In this document: piece by piece, positions 35,181-46,779 of the stretch
Position numbering within the stretch: position 1 is the stretch's first letter
Layout: every line of letters begins with the position of its first letter
Assembly (NCBI GenBank): GCA_950295325.1
Contig: OX485808.1
Location: forward strand, 1,304,501-1,368,500
Source: Polytrichum commune
Lineage: Eukaryota > Streptophyta > Polytrichopsida > Polytrichales > Polytrichaceae
Direction: 5' to 3'
Length of the DNA stretch: 64,000 nucleotides
Position numbers and translations under genes: made by a program
The notes under the pieces: generated by a model
Told to the model about the DNA's origin: nothing
What the model saw: the letters and a program-made list of their open reading frames with translations, nothing else
The model's database searches: none

Positions 35181-36617
35181 ATGAGGCGAGATGGCCCCAA
35201 GCGAATCCAGCCGCCTAAGATTAAGGCGTCATCAGGCAAGGGCAAGCAATCCGTGAGCCGAGGCCAGCACCAGCCGCCTAACAAAGCTCTGGCGAAGTCT
35301 AAGGGCGTGAGAAACAAGCAAGTCAAGTGTGAGGACATTCATCGCGATAATGTGATCGTCAAGGACGAAATGCTCCCTAGCTTCTGGAGCACGGCTCATG
35401 TGGCGCCGGCGCCATCCTCTAAGCCTCGCAAGGGCTTGAAGGCTGATCATCATGTGGCGGAGCCTTTGCGGTTAGTTAGCAACTTGCCAGCTCCCCCTAC
35501 GACTCGCAAGAGCATGAAGCCGTGCCTGAAGTGGCATGGGGGTTCCATGATGGATTCGAGCTATTCCACTGAAGATGGAAATGCGGACTACGAAAGTTGG
35601 ACCTCGACAACTAGGAAACCAACTTTGGCCATGGCGTTGGAAAAGGCCTTTGCCAGCAAGAAGAGGCTCGCCACGAACTTGCCAATGCAGGAGAGTGTCC
35701 ATGGCGAGGCGCCGGTTTGTCATGGAGCATTGGACGATAGAGAGGTTGGCGATGATGCTCACAAGGTAGAAGCTACAAATGTTGTTGGTAGGCCTCGCGT
35801 GTTGCGTCCGTCGGGACTTGCATTGGTTGCAGAGGCACTCCACGAGTGTCTAGCGGAGCCAGATATGAAGTTGGCGGAGGAGCCTTTGGCGGAGGATTCC
35901 AAGGTGGTCGGTTATGGGGATCTTCCGCTTCCAGATTGGTACCTGAATTTTTTGGTGGATGATGTGGAGGAGCATCGTAAGGCAGTTGAACATGTAAGAG
36001 GTCTTCCCGAGGCACTCCTAGATCCCTACTGTGGAGGATTGGGAAAGGAGAAGATCAGAAATGGGGAGCCTCTGGACGGAACATGTTATGGTTTTGGGGC
36101 TCTCAACAGCCGATCTAAAGATGTCGAGGTTGCAGCCGTAACTGCAAGGAAAGAGCAGATATTCAAAAACGTCGATTCATGTATATTTGATAACAAAGAA
36201 ATTGGCGCAGATTCAAGCGTCGTGTACACTACTGACTCACCCCAGGCCCATTGCCTGATGGGTAGGTCCAGTGACGAAAGTGTAATTGGGATTGAATCCG
36301 ATGTCCTCTTCAATGGGGAAGAAAGTGCCCTTGAGCAGAAGGATGAGAATGCAGAGCAGTGCATCGATGCATTCAAAGTGGAATGCGAAGTCCTCAAAGA
36401 GGCAATTCAAGCCTCCGAGGAAGAGACTCCCTTTGGTGATGCCTCCACTGCGTCGTCGGATGTTGAAACCAACTTGAACTTGTTGGTGGACCTTGTCACG
36501 GAGTCTGACACCGATGAAGGTTGGTCAGGTGTTGATCTCTCCGAGGTTGATAATGATAGCGACTGGGAAGATGATTGGTACCTCGTGAACGAAAGCGTTC
36601 TGTCGATGGTTGCCTAA
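35181..36617 (+). CDS. Unknown protein, 478 residues, basic N-terminus and acidic C-terminus
   Basis: A single uninterrupted coding exon. I chose ATG 35181 because an in-frame TGA lies at 35082-35084 and no ATG occurs between them in this frame. The presumed acceptor of a leader intron is at 35063. I do not recognise the family. The first ~110 residues are Lys/Arg-rich and low in order (GPKRIQPPKIKASSGKGKQ), which fits nuclear localisation or nucleic-acid binding. The middle holds a compact, probably folded stretch around LPDWYLNFLVDDVEEHRKAV and ALLDPYCGGLG. The end is strongly acidic and tryptophan-rich (SDTDEGWSG, DNDSDWEDDWYLV), similar in character to a transcriptional activation domain. 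No signal peptide, membrane segment or catalytic motif is visible. It is convergent with SCAB. Its length, codon use and higher GC argue that it is a real gene. Confidence 0.8.
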   Translation: MRRDGPKRIQPPKIKASSGKGKQSVSRGQHQPPNKALAKSKGVRNKQVKCEDIHRDNVIVKDEMLPSFWSTAHVAPAPSSKPRKGLKADHHVAEPLRLVSNLPAPPTTRKSMKPCLKWHGGSMMDSSYSTEDGNADYESWTSTTRKPTLAMALEKAFASKKRLATNLPMQESVHGEAPVCHGALDDREVGDDAHKVEATNVVGRPRVLRPSGLALVAEALHECLAEPDMKLAEEPLAEDSKVVGYGDLPLPDWYLNFLVDDVEEHRKAVEHVRGLPEALLDPYCGGLGKEKIRNGEPLDGTCYGFGALNSRSKDVEVAAVTARKEQIFKNVDSCIFDNKEIGADSSVVYTTDSPQAHCLMGRSSDESVIGIESDVLFNGEESALEQKDENAEQCIDAFKVECEVLKEAIQASEEETPFGDASTASSDVETNLNLLVDLVTESDTDEGWSGVDLSEVDNDSDWEDDWYLVNESVLSMVA

Positions 36618-38401
36618 CTCTCGGTCTCATCAAGACTGAGTGGGCCAGGCTAAATTGGCTCTTTTGATCTCTTGCGATGTAAGAAATTTTTTCTCTCTTC
36701 GTAGTGGGGTTCAGTCTGAAGCATTTGTTATGTACATCTGTGAATAGTGCGTCATCTCGAAGGAGGACTGTTTATGTCAGAAGAGCAGCAGGGCCCATGC
36801 AAACCTTCAACATGGAGCACTTAGATTCTGAACAATTCAGTTCTCATACATTCTTAGTTTCTTGAGCACTCGGTGCTTTTTTCTCTTCCTTTGTACAATT
36901 TACGGGGTAGTTTTTGACACCCCAGAAAACAAAAAACATTGACATTTTTCAACTGTAAACTCATGCTGATCAGTTGCCCTGGACCCAAAAGTAGAAATCT
37001 GTGCTCATGTATAACCTGTTGTTACAAATCTGTTATCTATTTCCTGAAGTTAGTTGTTGCTGTTATGTGTTTGTACATGGACATCATTACCACGCCGATG
37101 TTTTATATTTTGTGCAATGAAATTTCGTGTGCATTCACTGACATACACTACATTTTGGAATGTTCTCTTCACATCTCCTTATGTTGCTGATGCATTTCTT
37201 CATGAAAGTGTGCAAGTAATGGGATATTGTGAGCATTAACTTGGGAACAACATCAACTTCATTCAGGTAAAAGACAATATGTATAGAATCAAGAATAGGA
37301 ACAATTTTAGTTTCAATGTTTACTTTAACTATTACAATCCCTGTCAACATATGTATAATCTCATCTCGCGGATATGCTGATACCCCAGTCTGTAGCAGCA
37401 GACACTCTTAACAAATGCACACTGGACTGGACTAGACTAAAAAAGCACCAGGCCTCTTGGTGCTTTACAAAAACCTAGTTCGCTACAAGTGCGCCATGGT
37501 GGTCCTTGAGGAAGGATGTATCGAATCAGTCAAATTGGACTTCCACATGGTACATTTTCTCTACCTGTCTGTTGATGAGCTTTATAAACAGAATTAAAAA
37601 ATTACCACTATACACGTGTGCGGCACTCAAATGCTCTCATATGATAACAGAGTTGTGGGTTACAGTCCTAATTCTAGGAGGCTGGCAATAAACCTCGCCT
37701 CATTTTGCGGGTGATCCTGGAGTGGATGGTTCTTACTCAGGAGCTGCCCAAACCAGAGAAGAAATTCAGGTGCAAAGCTCTTCAGTTCTCTGTTGGATTT
37801 GTGATTGAAATATGAGCTTCAAAGATGCTGGTGTATATCAAGTGGGATTCAAATATCGGGTCCTCCTAAAATGATCTGTGAATGCAAAGGAGGCCAGATT
37901 AGAACCACTTAAACTGGAACAGGATCTGACGCAGACAATTATGAAGTGAGATAACAAGATGTGGTGCCTAGAGATGGGCACCACATCTTGAAGGTGGCTT
38001 GAAACCTCGTTATCTCAATGTTATTCAGCTCAGTTAATTATCATCCATTACTTGCACCCGTCTGATGCTGATATTGAGAAAACCAAGAGAACAAGAATGT
38101 GCAACTGTTTTGCAACAATCAAGGTGTGGGAAAGAATGCTGTTTCAATCTTGTTGGTGCTATCTCTCCAATCTACTAAAGCCGCCTCAGCAGTCGCATCA
38201 CAAATTTCCAAACCATGGTGTTTAATGTTATTATTGTGTTTGAATACACTAAGTGGTCTATAACGTAGTTACTATGCAATGAATCTATTACTCTCATACA
38301 ATAGTTTGGTAAGTAGCAGTATGATGTGGCATATGATATATGAAACAACTAATATCATACGTTTTGGTACGACATGAACTGGAAAATGGTCATATGATAT
38401 T
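36618..38401. other. Convergent 3' regions of the unknown gene and SCAB
   Basis: 36618-37200 is T-rich and reads as the 3' UTR of the plus-strand gene. 37260-38401 probably holds the 3' UTR of SCAB. It might also hold a short terminal SCAB exon: for example an acceptor TTTGGGCAG precedes an open stretch on the minus strand near 37757. A compact hairpin lies at 37948-38016. Confidence 0.4.
37948..38016. repeat. Imperfect hairpin, 13-bp stem plus outer 8-bp stem
   Basis: AAGATGTGGTGCC and GGCACCACATCTT are exact complements with an 8-base loop. The outer GAGATAAC and GTTATCTC extend the structure across an asymmetric bulge. It lies in the likely 3' UTR side of SCAB. It could act in RNA processing or be a small-RNA precursor; function is not shown. 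Confidence 0.6.
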
Positions 38402-41400
38402 CTATTGTGATATGTTAACATCATAATTTTGCCTCAAGAAGTTGTGATGCAACAGAGAACAGGAAGACATGCATAAAGAAATGGCAGTAAGAGGGGTCGG
38501 ATATCTTACGTTGCAGTCAAAGGCGAATCTTCTTGCCAACAAGATGGCAGCATTTCGCTCCCGCTCAGTGTCCAACACCAGCATGAAGGTGAGGTTCTTG
38601 TGTGCCACCCAATACAAGCTTCGCACCGCCGCATCACCCCCTCCTCGTGCACCACATAGCTGCTCAAAGTCAATCAAGTGCTTGTCAACAACTCCTCTTG
38701 CTACATCAAAAAAATAATAAAAAATAACAAAAAAAATAATCAAGTGCTGAGACTTGCACAATTCATCACACCACTGGAATCGCCATAGACTTGCCATTGA
38801 AACTGACTGGATGGTGGTCGACTATCCCAACTCCTGGGGATAAAAGATTGTGCCAATTTTGTTATGAAAATGCAGTTGAAAATGAGGCACACTTTGTGTT
38901 GGAATGTCCCCTCTACAACTCCATTAGAGAGAGGTTTGCTTCCCTATTCAGAATGTCGAACTAGGAAGTCTCAAGTCTTCTTCCAAGTGGATCAAGAAGT
39001 TCATATTTGCCTATATCTTACTGTGGCTACTGCACTCATTATTCTGGGAAATAGCCTTTTTGACTCCATCTTGATGTACTTCCAGTCCCATAAAGCCATC
39101 TGGGTTCCTGGACTTTAGAATCAATTTCATTTTCACTTCATTTCATTGGGTTGAGTTAAGAAATAGGACCTGCATTGCAGATGAGTACTCTTCCTTTGCC
39201 CGTGTGGTGTGGCCCTTGCTGAGCTTGATTCGCTGCTTGTTGATACTCAGCATTTGAATGCTCGACTTCTTCACATACTCTCCATTCTCCTGAAAGACGC
39301 GAACCTGGCCTCCATACAAAAATTCAAAAGTGAGTTTTGACAGGTACGAACCTCCTTCCATTGCACAATTCTCTTTACACACAGACTCATTCATCTTGTT
39401 CACTATAAAAAACAGGAAAGGAAGAGGACAAGGATAGTTATATGTACATTGAATTCAGCGCCTCCTTTTCGTACAAGCGCTTCTACAAAGTTCCCTAGTC
39501 CTGGAGCTGCCATGAATCCAGAATGGTATCAACAACGCAAACAATACAAGAATTTGATAATGTGAACAATCTTATCCCTTAGTTGCATTGCTTAAGCCCA
39601 TTTGAGCTCCACTATTAACTACCTGTGGTTGTAATTGTGATTGTGTATTTTATTCAAAGACTCTCAAAATGCAGGTAACCGGTGTTTAATATTGAGCCAG
39701 TGTTGATACATATAATCTCAGTGCTAAATCAACATTTAGTTAAAGCTTCCTTCAACTCATAGTTCAATCTTCTTTTAGGCCTTTACAACTATAAAATATA
39801 GGAGGAAAATATTAAAATTGCAATCCTTCATTTGGTAGGCATGGATTCAATGTAGTAGTTTATGGTGATCAAATCAATGTGAAATCAGTGTGCATATATG
39901 GTATGTAAGGTTTGTGGAGACATGTATACATCTACTGTAGAATGAGTATTTGCAAAGTGCAGCAGTGAATCTGATAGGAGCACTAATGGAGATGAAATTA
40001 TCAGTGAAGGACTTTTTGTCTCTCACAGTAGTATTGTAGTTCTCAAGATGACTTACCGCCATCTACAGGTCCCGAGGTGGCAACCACATACAAAATGCCA
40101 TCGGGCAGGCCGACATCGGCCCGCAAAACCTTTCCAACATCCAGAGGCTCAGGAGCATACTGTGGTCTAGTTGCCCCTGCAAAACCACCGAAAATTGTCA
40201 AAACAGAATCATCAACAAACAGAAAGCAATCACCGACCTGCAAAAATTGGCATCCAGAATTTTTTCTTGTGAAATCCAGAGTTCCAGACTCGTCACAAAC
40301 TTCCTGAGGTAAAAATTTATCAAGTCAAAACAACAGAATGTTGAAATTACACAATATATTCCTCATTAGTACGTTATTATTGCATGGTTTTCTTGTTTTC
40401 TTCTAATATGTAATAGCCCCATTCTGCTACCAGGAAGCATATTAGCGTTATATGCAAAGTACCTCAAAGAGGGACCAAACTTGGAGTCCCTCTTTGATAT
40501 AAAGTTACATTGAGAGCGCAGTAGCTTGTCATGTGTTGGAGCCTGATTTTGAAAGTTTGGTGAAACTCCTTGGACCTACTCTTGCCATCTCAAAAAACAT
40601 TGAGAAAAATCTAGGATTTGAAATAGGACCCATGGGACCCGTCACCCTAAATCTCGGTGTGGCCTTTGCAAGGCTGTCTTGGCCCACCCATCCTAGTATG
40701 ACAAGCTAGGAAGATAGTTTTTAATAGCCCAACACCACTCTTTGAGCATGTTAATTTAAGCCTTGAGAGCTTGGGTGAGTTTGAGTTTGAGAATCAACTC
40801 ATGTTTGAGTCTGAGCATCAACTCACTGGGAGTTTGATTGCAAGACTTTATGCATAATTCCATTGTTACATAAAATTAACACATACATGACAAGATTATT
40901 GCATTACACACCACTAGGTTATTTGTACTGTAATAATCACATAATATGCTATCCTTTGGAAATTTGTAATGGAAGCTCAACCTAGGGTTTTGTTTTTTTT
41001 CTCACCGATGATGGGTTCTGCCTTGCTCCCATCGAGGGAGACGCGGTGCCACTGGAAAATGCAGCTTGAAAGTTCAGGTGCAACCGAATGTAAAGGAGTG
41101 ATGGTCAGGGATGCACCCAGACGCTCCTCACCTTGCAACTCATAGTGCAATGGCAATTGTGGGTTATTTCTTGTCAACGCATCCACCTGCCATTATTGCA
41201 GACAGATCCAAGTAAAGTATGTAAGTACAAAATTAAGATAAGCTGCTTGCAGTATTTTTCTTTGTGTATAACCAGCCACCTTTCATAAATGGCATGAGCC
41301 GTATGCAGGGAGAGACTTGCGTAAACGATTTTTTTTGAAGACCATAAGGTATGTGGGTGTTTTTCTGCCCGTTTTTCATGTTCTCCACTTTCTACCAATT

Positions 41401-44400
41401 AGATTTACACAACAAAACTTGTGTTGCATTAGAAAATCTAGGATGAAGCATCAGCAAATATCAGATGGAAAATTGGACCTCCCCTGATTTGATTATGGTT
41501 ATTGGAAGTGCATGTTTGTTGATTCCTTAACTGCATACATAAGTTTGTCCTCTCAAGAGCGTGGAGTAGTTGATAGAATTTGAAGATGTAGTCCAATCTC
41601 TTATAAACATGTGTCTTTCCAGTGTTTGTTCTTTGATCCTCACCTAACCACACAAATCAAATATAGGTGTCTGATTAAGTAACTAAAACACCTGCATACC
41701 TCACTCCTACGAACTCTGGAAAAAGTCCGGTGTTACGAGCCTTTCAGTGTCCCAGGATCTTAAGGAAAAGTATTCTACCTCTTGTGAAGCTCAATAGAGT
41801 TATATGCGTAAAGTCTTACGATCAAACTCCGGGTGAATTGGCTAAAAGGTGATTGTGAGAGCTAATCCGCAGTCACTCAAGCTTCCTTAAGGGTTACAAT
41901 AACATGCTAAAAGAGTAGTGTCGGATTAAACAACTGGAATTCTAGCTTGTCATATTAGAATTGGTGTGCTAGCCTTGGATAGGTTGATCCAGGATTTAGG
42001 ATAGTGGCTCCCATGGACAAACCTTAGTTTAGATGCTAAAGTTCTCTCAAAGTTTTTGAGATTAAAAGAGGAGGTCCAAGAAGTTTCAACCAACTTTCAA
42101 AAATAGACTCTGACACAAGATAATTTAACAAGCTCGTACAAGAAAATTCTATTGAAGAGGGTCCCTCTTTGTGGTACTCTGCACATAACTAATAGGTTTT
42201 GAGCTTCTTTCTGCCTTGATCTTGATCTACATCTCTTTCTTGATTAGATTCAAGAGACTTGAGCTGCTGCATTGATTTTTTAAGGTTAAAATGTTCTTAA
42301 TCCCTGACCTCAGGAAGAACTGCACCGCCTGAGAGAATTGGTTCTGACTGGTAAACAGATTGGATGGGATGGGATGGGATTACCTTCTTGCGCAGGACGA
42401 CAACCTCTTGAGATTTCTCAGTGAGTTGTTGCCTCAACCCTTGGATCTCATATTCCATGTCCATCACCTTGCTTGGTCCGTGAAGCATCGTGATTCTCCG
42501 GGCTTCTTTCACCTCTTTCCTCAGCTCCATCAGCTCCTGCAAACCAATGTTGGACTGGTGTATAAGCAAATGCATTGTATCAATACACAATGTCAAAGAC
42601 CCTACCTTCCTGGTATCGAAATTGAAATACTAGTCAGATGTTGATACTTGGTGGATATCACAAGATCAGAGAATGTTTGTATACACGAGTCCCTATTGCG
42701 GTCAATACAATTCTGATAGCATATTGATGCTAGGGTAATTTTACCTAGGTATGAAGGTTTTTTGATGGTATGGAAACCTGAATGGTATCCAAAACAAAGT
42801 TATCAAAGGCATCAATCGAAGAACCTACTTGCCTGCTATCAAGTAATGACTTGTGTTTGCAAGGATTTTATAGTCTTGTGATACCCACCAAGTATCAGTA
42901 TCTGACTTATACTACAATTCTGATACCACATTGATGCTAGGCTCATTTTACCTAGGTATGAAGGTTTTTGGATGGTATATAAGCCTGAATGGAACCCAAA
43001 ACAGAAATAGCAAAGGTATCAAAGGTTGCTATTTCTTTAGTGACCCTAGCTTTGTGTCAACAAGTTAGCCCACTTAGAAATACATTTTGTGAAGTGGTTT
43101 TTCTGTGACCTAATAACTTTTTGTAGCATACCTCTTGCTCAGCACTACTCAATGTACTGTGAGATTGCTCCTCGAGCGCAGACTGCACGCGGAGTGCGGT
43201 TGCTCGTGCAGCTTCAATCTCCACTTGTGCTTCCTGTCGCTCCTTCTCAATGATCTTCTTTGCATCCTCCGATGCCTGCCCATTTCAGGCGATGATGCAT
43301 TTGTGTGAGAAAAATCCAGCTGAGGTTGGGTTTCAAACTGACCCAACACACGCACAGGCTCTATTTGTGAAGAAATGAGATTGCATAAATTCCATGAGAT
43401 GAAGAAGGGGTAGACATTTATTCATTCCAGCACCTTCAGAAACAGGTCTGCCATTTTCCTCGCCTCTGAGGCTTCTTCCAAGGCCTCCATCTCCCGCTGT
43501 GTCCACTGGGCCTCCATGGCCTCTACCTGCACCACCACATCCACAACCCAGAATTACTGCCGAGGTTCCTTAAAACCTACTCTCCTCAGCACTCTCATTT
43601 CCTTACATTTTTCTATGTGAGCTTGGCCTCCTTTGGCTACATGCATGTAAGGGAAAGCTGTCATGCTGCAAAGAGGGCACTATAGGACCAAATACTATTT
43701 TGGATCCATGAATCCTCCACCATGAAGGCGAGCATTTGTAGGCACACAAAAAGTACTTGTCACCTTGCATGGAAGTTGACCCCTAAGTTGAAGAATATTG
43801 CAAGAAATTGGAGGGAAACGTTTGGAGATTGACATTCCTTACGATTCACAATTTCCTTACAATCACTGCAAGAATATGTGAGCCAGACCTCCTTTGGCTG
43901 TATACATGCGAGGGAGAAAATTGCAAGAAATTGAGGGAAATTGTTGGAAATGGAGATTGGGATCAAGGATCATACAGCAATTGCTGAGATTCACTGCTGA
44001 GGATCCTTCAATCCTACCTCTCAGCTCTCACAACTTCTTCCAATTTCTGCAAGAAAATGTGAGGGAGAAACTTGCAAGAGATTGGAGGGAGTTGGAGATT
44101 GAGATTGAGCATACAGCCATTGCTAAGATTCATTGCTGAGGATCCTTCAACTCTACCTCTCAGCCCTCACAACTCCTTGCAATTTCAGCAAGAATATGTG
44201 AGCCTGACCTCCTTCGGCTGCATAAACGCAAGGGAGGAAATTGTTGGAAATTGATTTGAAATTGAGATTGGGGATTGGGGATTGGGGATTGAGGATTGAG
44301 GGTTGAGAAGCATACGGCAATGAGGGCATCGTTGATGTCGTCCTTGTTGCGACCCGCCACTCGACCAGAGAGGTCCCCAAGCAAGCCTCGCAGCTTCTTC

Positions 44401-45939
44401 ATCAACGCAGGTTTGTCCAGCATAGCCGCTTCCTTCACCTTTTGCTACACACAAACCAAGCATACGACATGTCCTCACATCAAAATTCACACCTATCTCA
44501 CTCACATTAATTTCGAAAGCAAGCTCACACATCAACCTCAGGACAAGACAGCCATGTGCTTTCTGACACTGTCCCCCCGCCCCACCCAAAACAATCATCA
44601 GAGCAGGGGATCCGAGGGGGGATCTGATGATGGTGATGAGGCAATGGAAATGGAAATGGCAAGGGGATTGGATTGGATTGGATTGGATTGGATTAGATTT
44701 GGATTTGGATTAGGCAATGCTGTGGTGAGTGTGCAGGAATTGAGTGCAAAGGAAAGAAGGAAGTGAAGTGAGTGAAGTGAGTGAAGTGGAACCTCATGGC
44801 CGACGCTGGCCACGTGCTTGACCTTTGGCTACACAACCACAACCACACAGAGCACCATATGGTATGCCCTCCGTCAGCCTCCGTGTAACCAAACCTCAAA
44901 TCAAGCTCTCAAACTGATGCGACACCCATGAATGTCAAAGAATTCCTTCATACGACCAAAATCCAAAACAAATCCAAAACAAATCGCAAAAGAGAGAGGT
45001 CTGGAAGTGGTACCCATAGAGTGAATGACACGAGAAAGTGGGTGAGTGAGTGAGTGAGTGAGTGTATTGATGGATTGAGATTAAGGAGCATACAGCAATA
45101 GCTGAGATTCATTTCTGAGGTTCCTTCAACCCTACCTCTCATCAGCTCTCACAATTCCTTACAATTTTTACAGGAATTAATGTGCCTGACCTCCTCTGGC
45201 TCCACACATGCAGCAACTGAAGGGAGAGGATTGCAAGAAATTGGAGGAAACTGTTGGAGGTTGAGATTGAAATTAAGATGAAGGAGGGATACATCAATTG
45301 CTGAGGTTCATAGCTGAGGTTCCTTCAATCCTAGCTCTCATCAGGTCTTACAACTCCTTACAAATACTGCGAGAATATTCTGAGCCTGACCTCCTCTGGC
45401 TGCACACATGCAACTGGAGGGAGAAGATTGCAAGAAATTGAAGGAAACTGTTGGAGGTTGAGATTGAGATTGAGATTAAGGAGTATACATAAATTGCTGA
45501 GATTCATTGCTGAGGTTCCTTCAACCCTACCTCTCATCAGCTCTCACAACTCCTTACAATCACTGCAAGAATTGTCCAAGCCTGACCCTCCTCTGGCTGC
45601 ACACATGCAGCAACTGAAGGGAGAAGGCTGAATTGGAGGAAATTGTTGGAGATCGGTGAATTCTTATTGTTTTGTTGTTGTTTTGTGGGTATGAAGAGGG
45701 GAAGAAGACATGATGATGGAGCCAACCTCTTGGGCGAGTCTAGCCGCAGCCGCATGTGCAGCAGCTTGCCCGGATTCGAACTTACTTGCCAAATCTCGGA
45801 CAGACAAGCGCTGTTGCCGTCCAAGCAAATCGGCTGTCTCCTTGCCAACCATTTCCCTTGCGGTTGCACGTCTCTCATCGCTCTCGTGGCCGAGCGATGA
45901 GCATCTGTCATTGCTCACATCTGCCGCTACCCCCCTCAT
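38402..45939 (-). CDS. SCAB: Stomatal closure-related actin-binding protein (SCAB), ten exons
   Basis: Exons, in order of translation: 45727-45939, 44316-44444, 43434-43526, 43132-43275, 42384-42536, 41006-41186, 40057-40176, 39448-39506, 39170-39394 and 38402-38659. Together they give about 524 residues, against roughly 500 in Arabidopsis SCAB1. Diagnostic stretches: QQRLSVRDLASKFESG, LSGRVAGRNKDD, ASEDAKKIIEKER, EARRITMLHGPSKVMDMEYE (coiled coil), YAPEPLDVGKVLRAD (Ig-like), RIKLSKG, and TERERNAAILLARRFAFDCN (PH-like C-terminus). SCAB proteins bind, stabilise and bundle actin filaments; Arabidopsis SCAB1 acts in guard-cell closure. Start 45939 is in good context but less certain, since similarity continues a few codons upstream. 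Two other doubts: the intron before 39394 would be only 45-53 bp, and FDCN is followed by a strong donor (GTAAGA at about 38490), so the end at 38402 may be replaced by a further exon. Confidence 0.9.
38771..38990 (+). pseudogene. LINE-type reverse-transcriptase C-terminal fragment in SCAB intron
   Basis: On the strand opposite SCAB, HRLAIETDW is followed, after a frameshift near 38805, by GDKRLCQFCYENAVENEAHF and VLECPLYNSIRERF. This is the CxxC...H....C zinc-knuckle tail with the HRLxIETGRW lead typical of non-LTR retrotransposon polyproteins. An in-frame stop follows near 38961, and the rest of the element is missing. The fragment is a dead insertion lying in the last intron (38660-39169) of SCAB. 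Confidence 0.75.
41390..41700 (+). repeat. Family Y repeat inside SCAB intron
   Basis: Parallels 26700-27000: GATTTACACAACAAAACTTG, GAAGTGCATGTTTGTTGATT, TAGTCCAATCTCTTATAAAC and CAAATCAAATATAGGTGTC occur in the same order. It sits in the 1.2-kb intron between the exons at 42384-42536 and 41006-41186. Confidence 0.7.
43555..44310 (-). repeat. Intronic minisatellite, downstream of a SCAB exon, with splice-like sites
   Basis: Three to four units (140-200 bp). On the gene strand a unit starts GTATGC, runs through CAATCTC-rich sequence, an acceptor-like TTCTTGCAG, a short stretch and a donor-like GAGAGGTAG, and ends TCAGCAATTGCT. The last unit begins exactly at the donor (GTATGC, 44310-44315) of the exon 44316-44444. 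Confidence 0.8.
44665..45064. repeat. Simple repeats in SCAB intron: (GGATT)n, (GTGAA)n, (GTGA)n
   Basis: (GGATT)n at 44665-44694, GTGAAGTGA units at 44766-44788 and (GTGA)n at 45041-45062, all in the intron between the first two coding SCAB exons. Confidence 0.85.
45089..45665 (-). repeat. Same minisatellite, upstream side of the same SCAB exon
   Basis: Three units with about 195-bp period start near 45089, 45286 and 45481. They have the same blocks as at 43555-44310 (CTTACAATCACTGCAAGAAT and CTGACC.TCCTCTGGCTGCAC on the plus strand). The 640 bp between exon and array lack the repeat. Confidence 0.85.
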
Positions 45940-46738
45940 CTTGTCCCCAAATTTGTCCCGAAAATTGTTTTCTCACTCAATGGCTTACCTTCGACGTCAC
46001 CAAGAAGAAAAATCTGTCCTTATCTTCCTAGGTTCGGTTTATGGTTGTCAAGCTCATCACGGGCATGCAATCCTTCTTTTTTCCCCCATCAGAATCCTTA
46101 TCTCCCGTGACCCCATCTTCCCTTCGCCCCTGCACCGAAAGCAATCACACAATATACACCAATTTTATTACCCCCGGAAGCTTGCATGCTCCGCAGTTCG
46201 CCACCAACATTTAAAAGCATTGGCTCATCACCACACCAGCGTCATCATCCCAAGCTCTCCGAATTGTGGTGCCACAAGCATAAAATTTGGGACTTTCGCC
46301 TTTGGCAGCCGCAGCAATTGCAGCCAAATTGCAATGAACGCTTGAACCTCCCTCAAAGGAGGACAAGGTCAAGAGCTCACTGATGATGAGCAAACCCGGT
46401 AATCTGAGACCACTTACTGTCTGTTTGTCAGTCTGCCCGGTTTTCACCTTCCAAAGCTCACCCTACCTGTTCAATCACAAACAACGCTAGCGAGATACAA
46501 AGTGTGTGCAAAAAGCGAGAAAAAGTGAACCTTTTCTCGAGGTTGGAAAAGTTCAAGGCAAGGATGAATTTTCTTTGACCTGCTCTAATTGCTCTTGGTA
46601 TCCCGGAGGACGAGGTACACCCAAAGACTCTTCTTCTTCTTCTTCTTCGTCCTCAATCTCTCCCTCTCTCCCTCTCTCCCTCTCCCCTACATGAGAAGAC
46701 AGCAAAATTGAAGGTTTCACGAGAATTAGGCAAAGACG

Positions 46739-46779
<41 letters not shown>

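Noticed and set aside
44160-44766. Overlapping open frames on both strands of 100-156 codons
   Set aside because: They combine the SCAB exon 44316-44444 in the wrong extent with intronic minisatellite and GGATT repeats; only the exon portion is supported.
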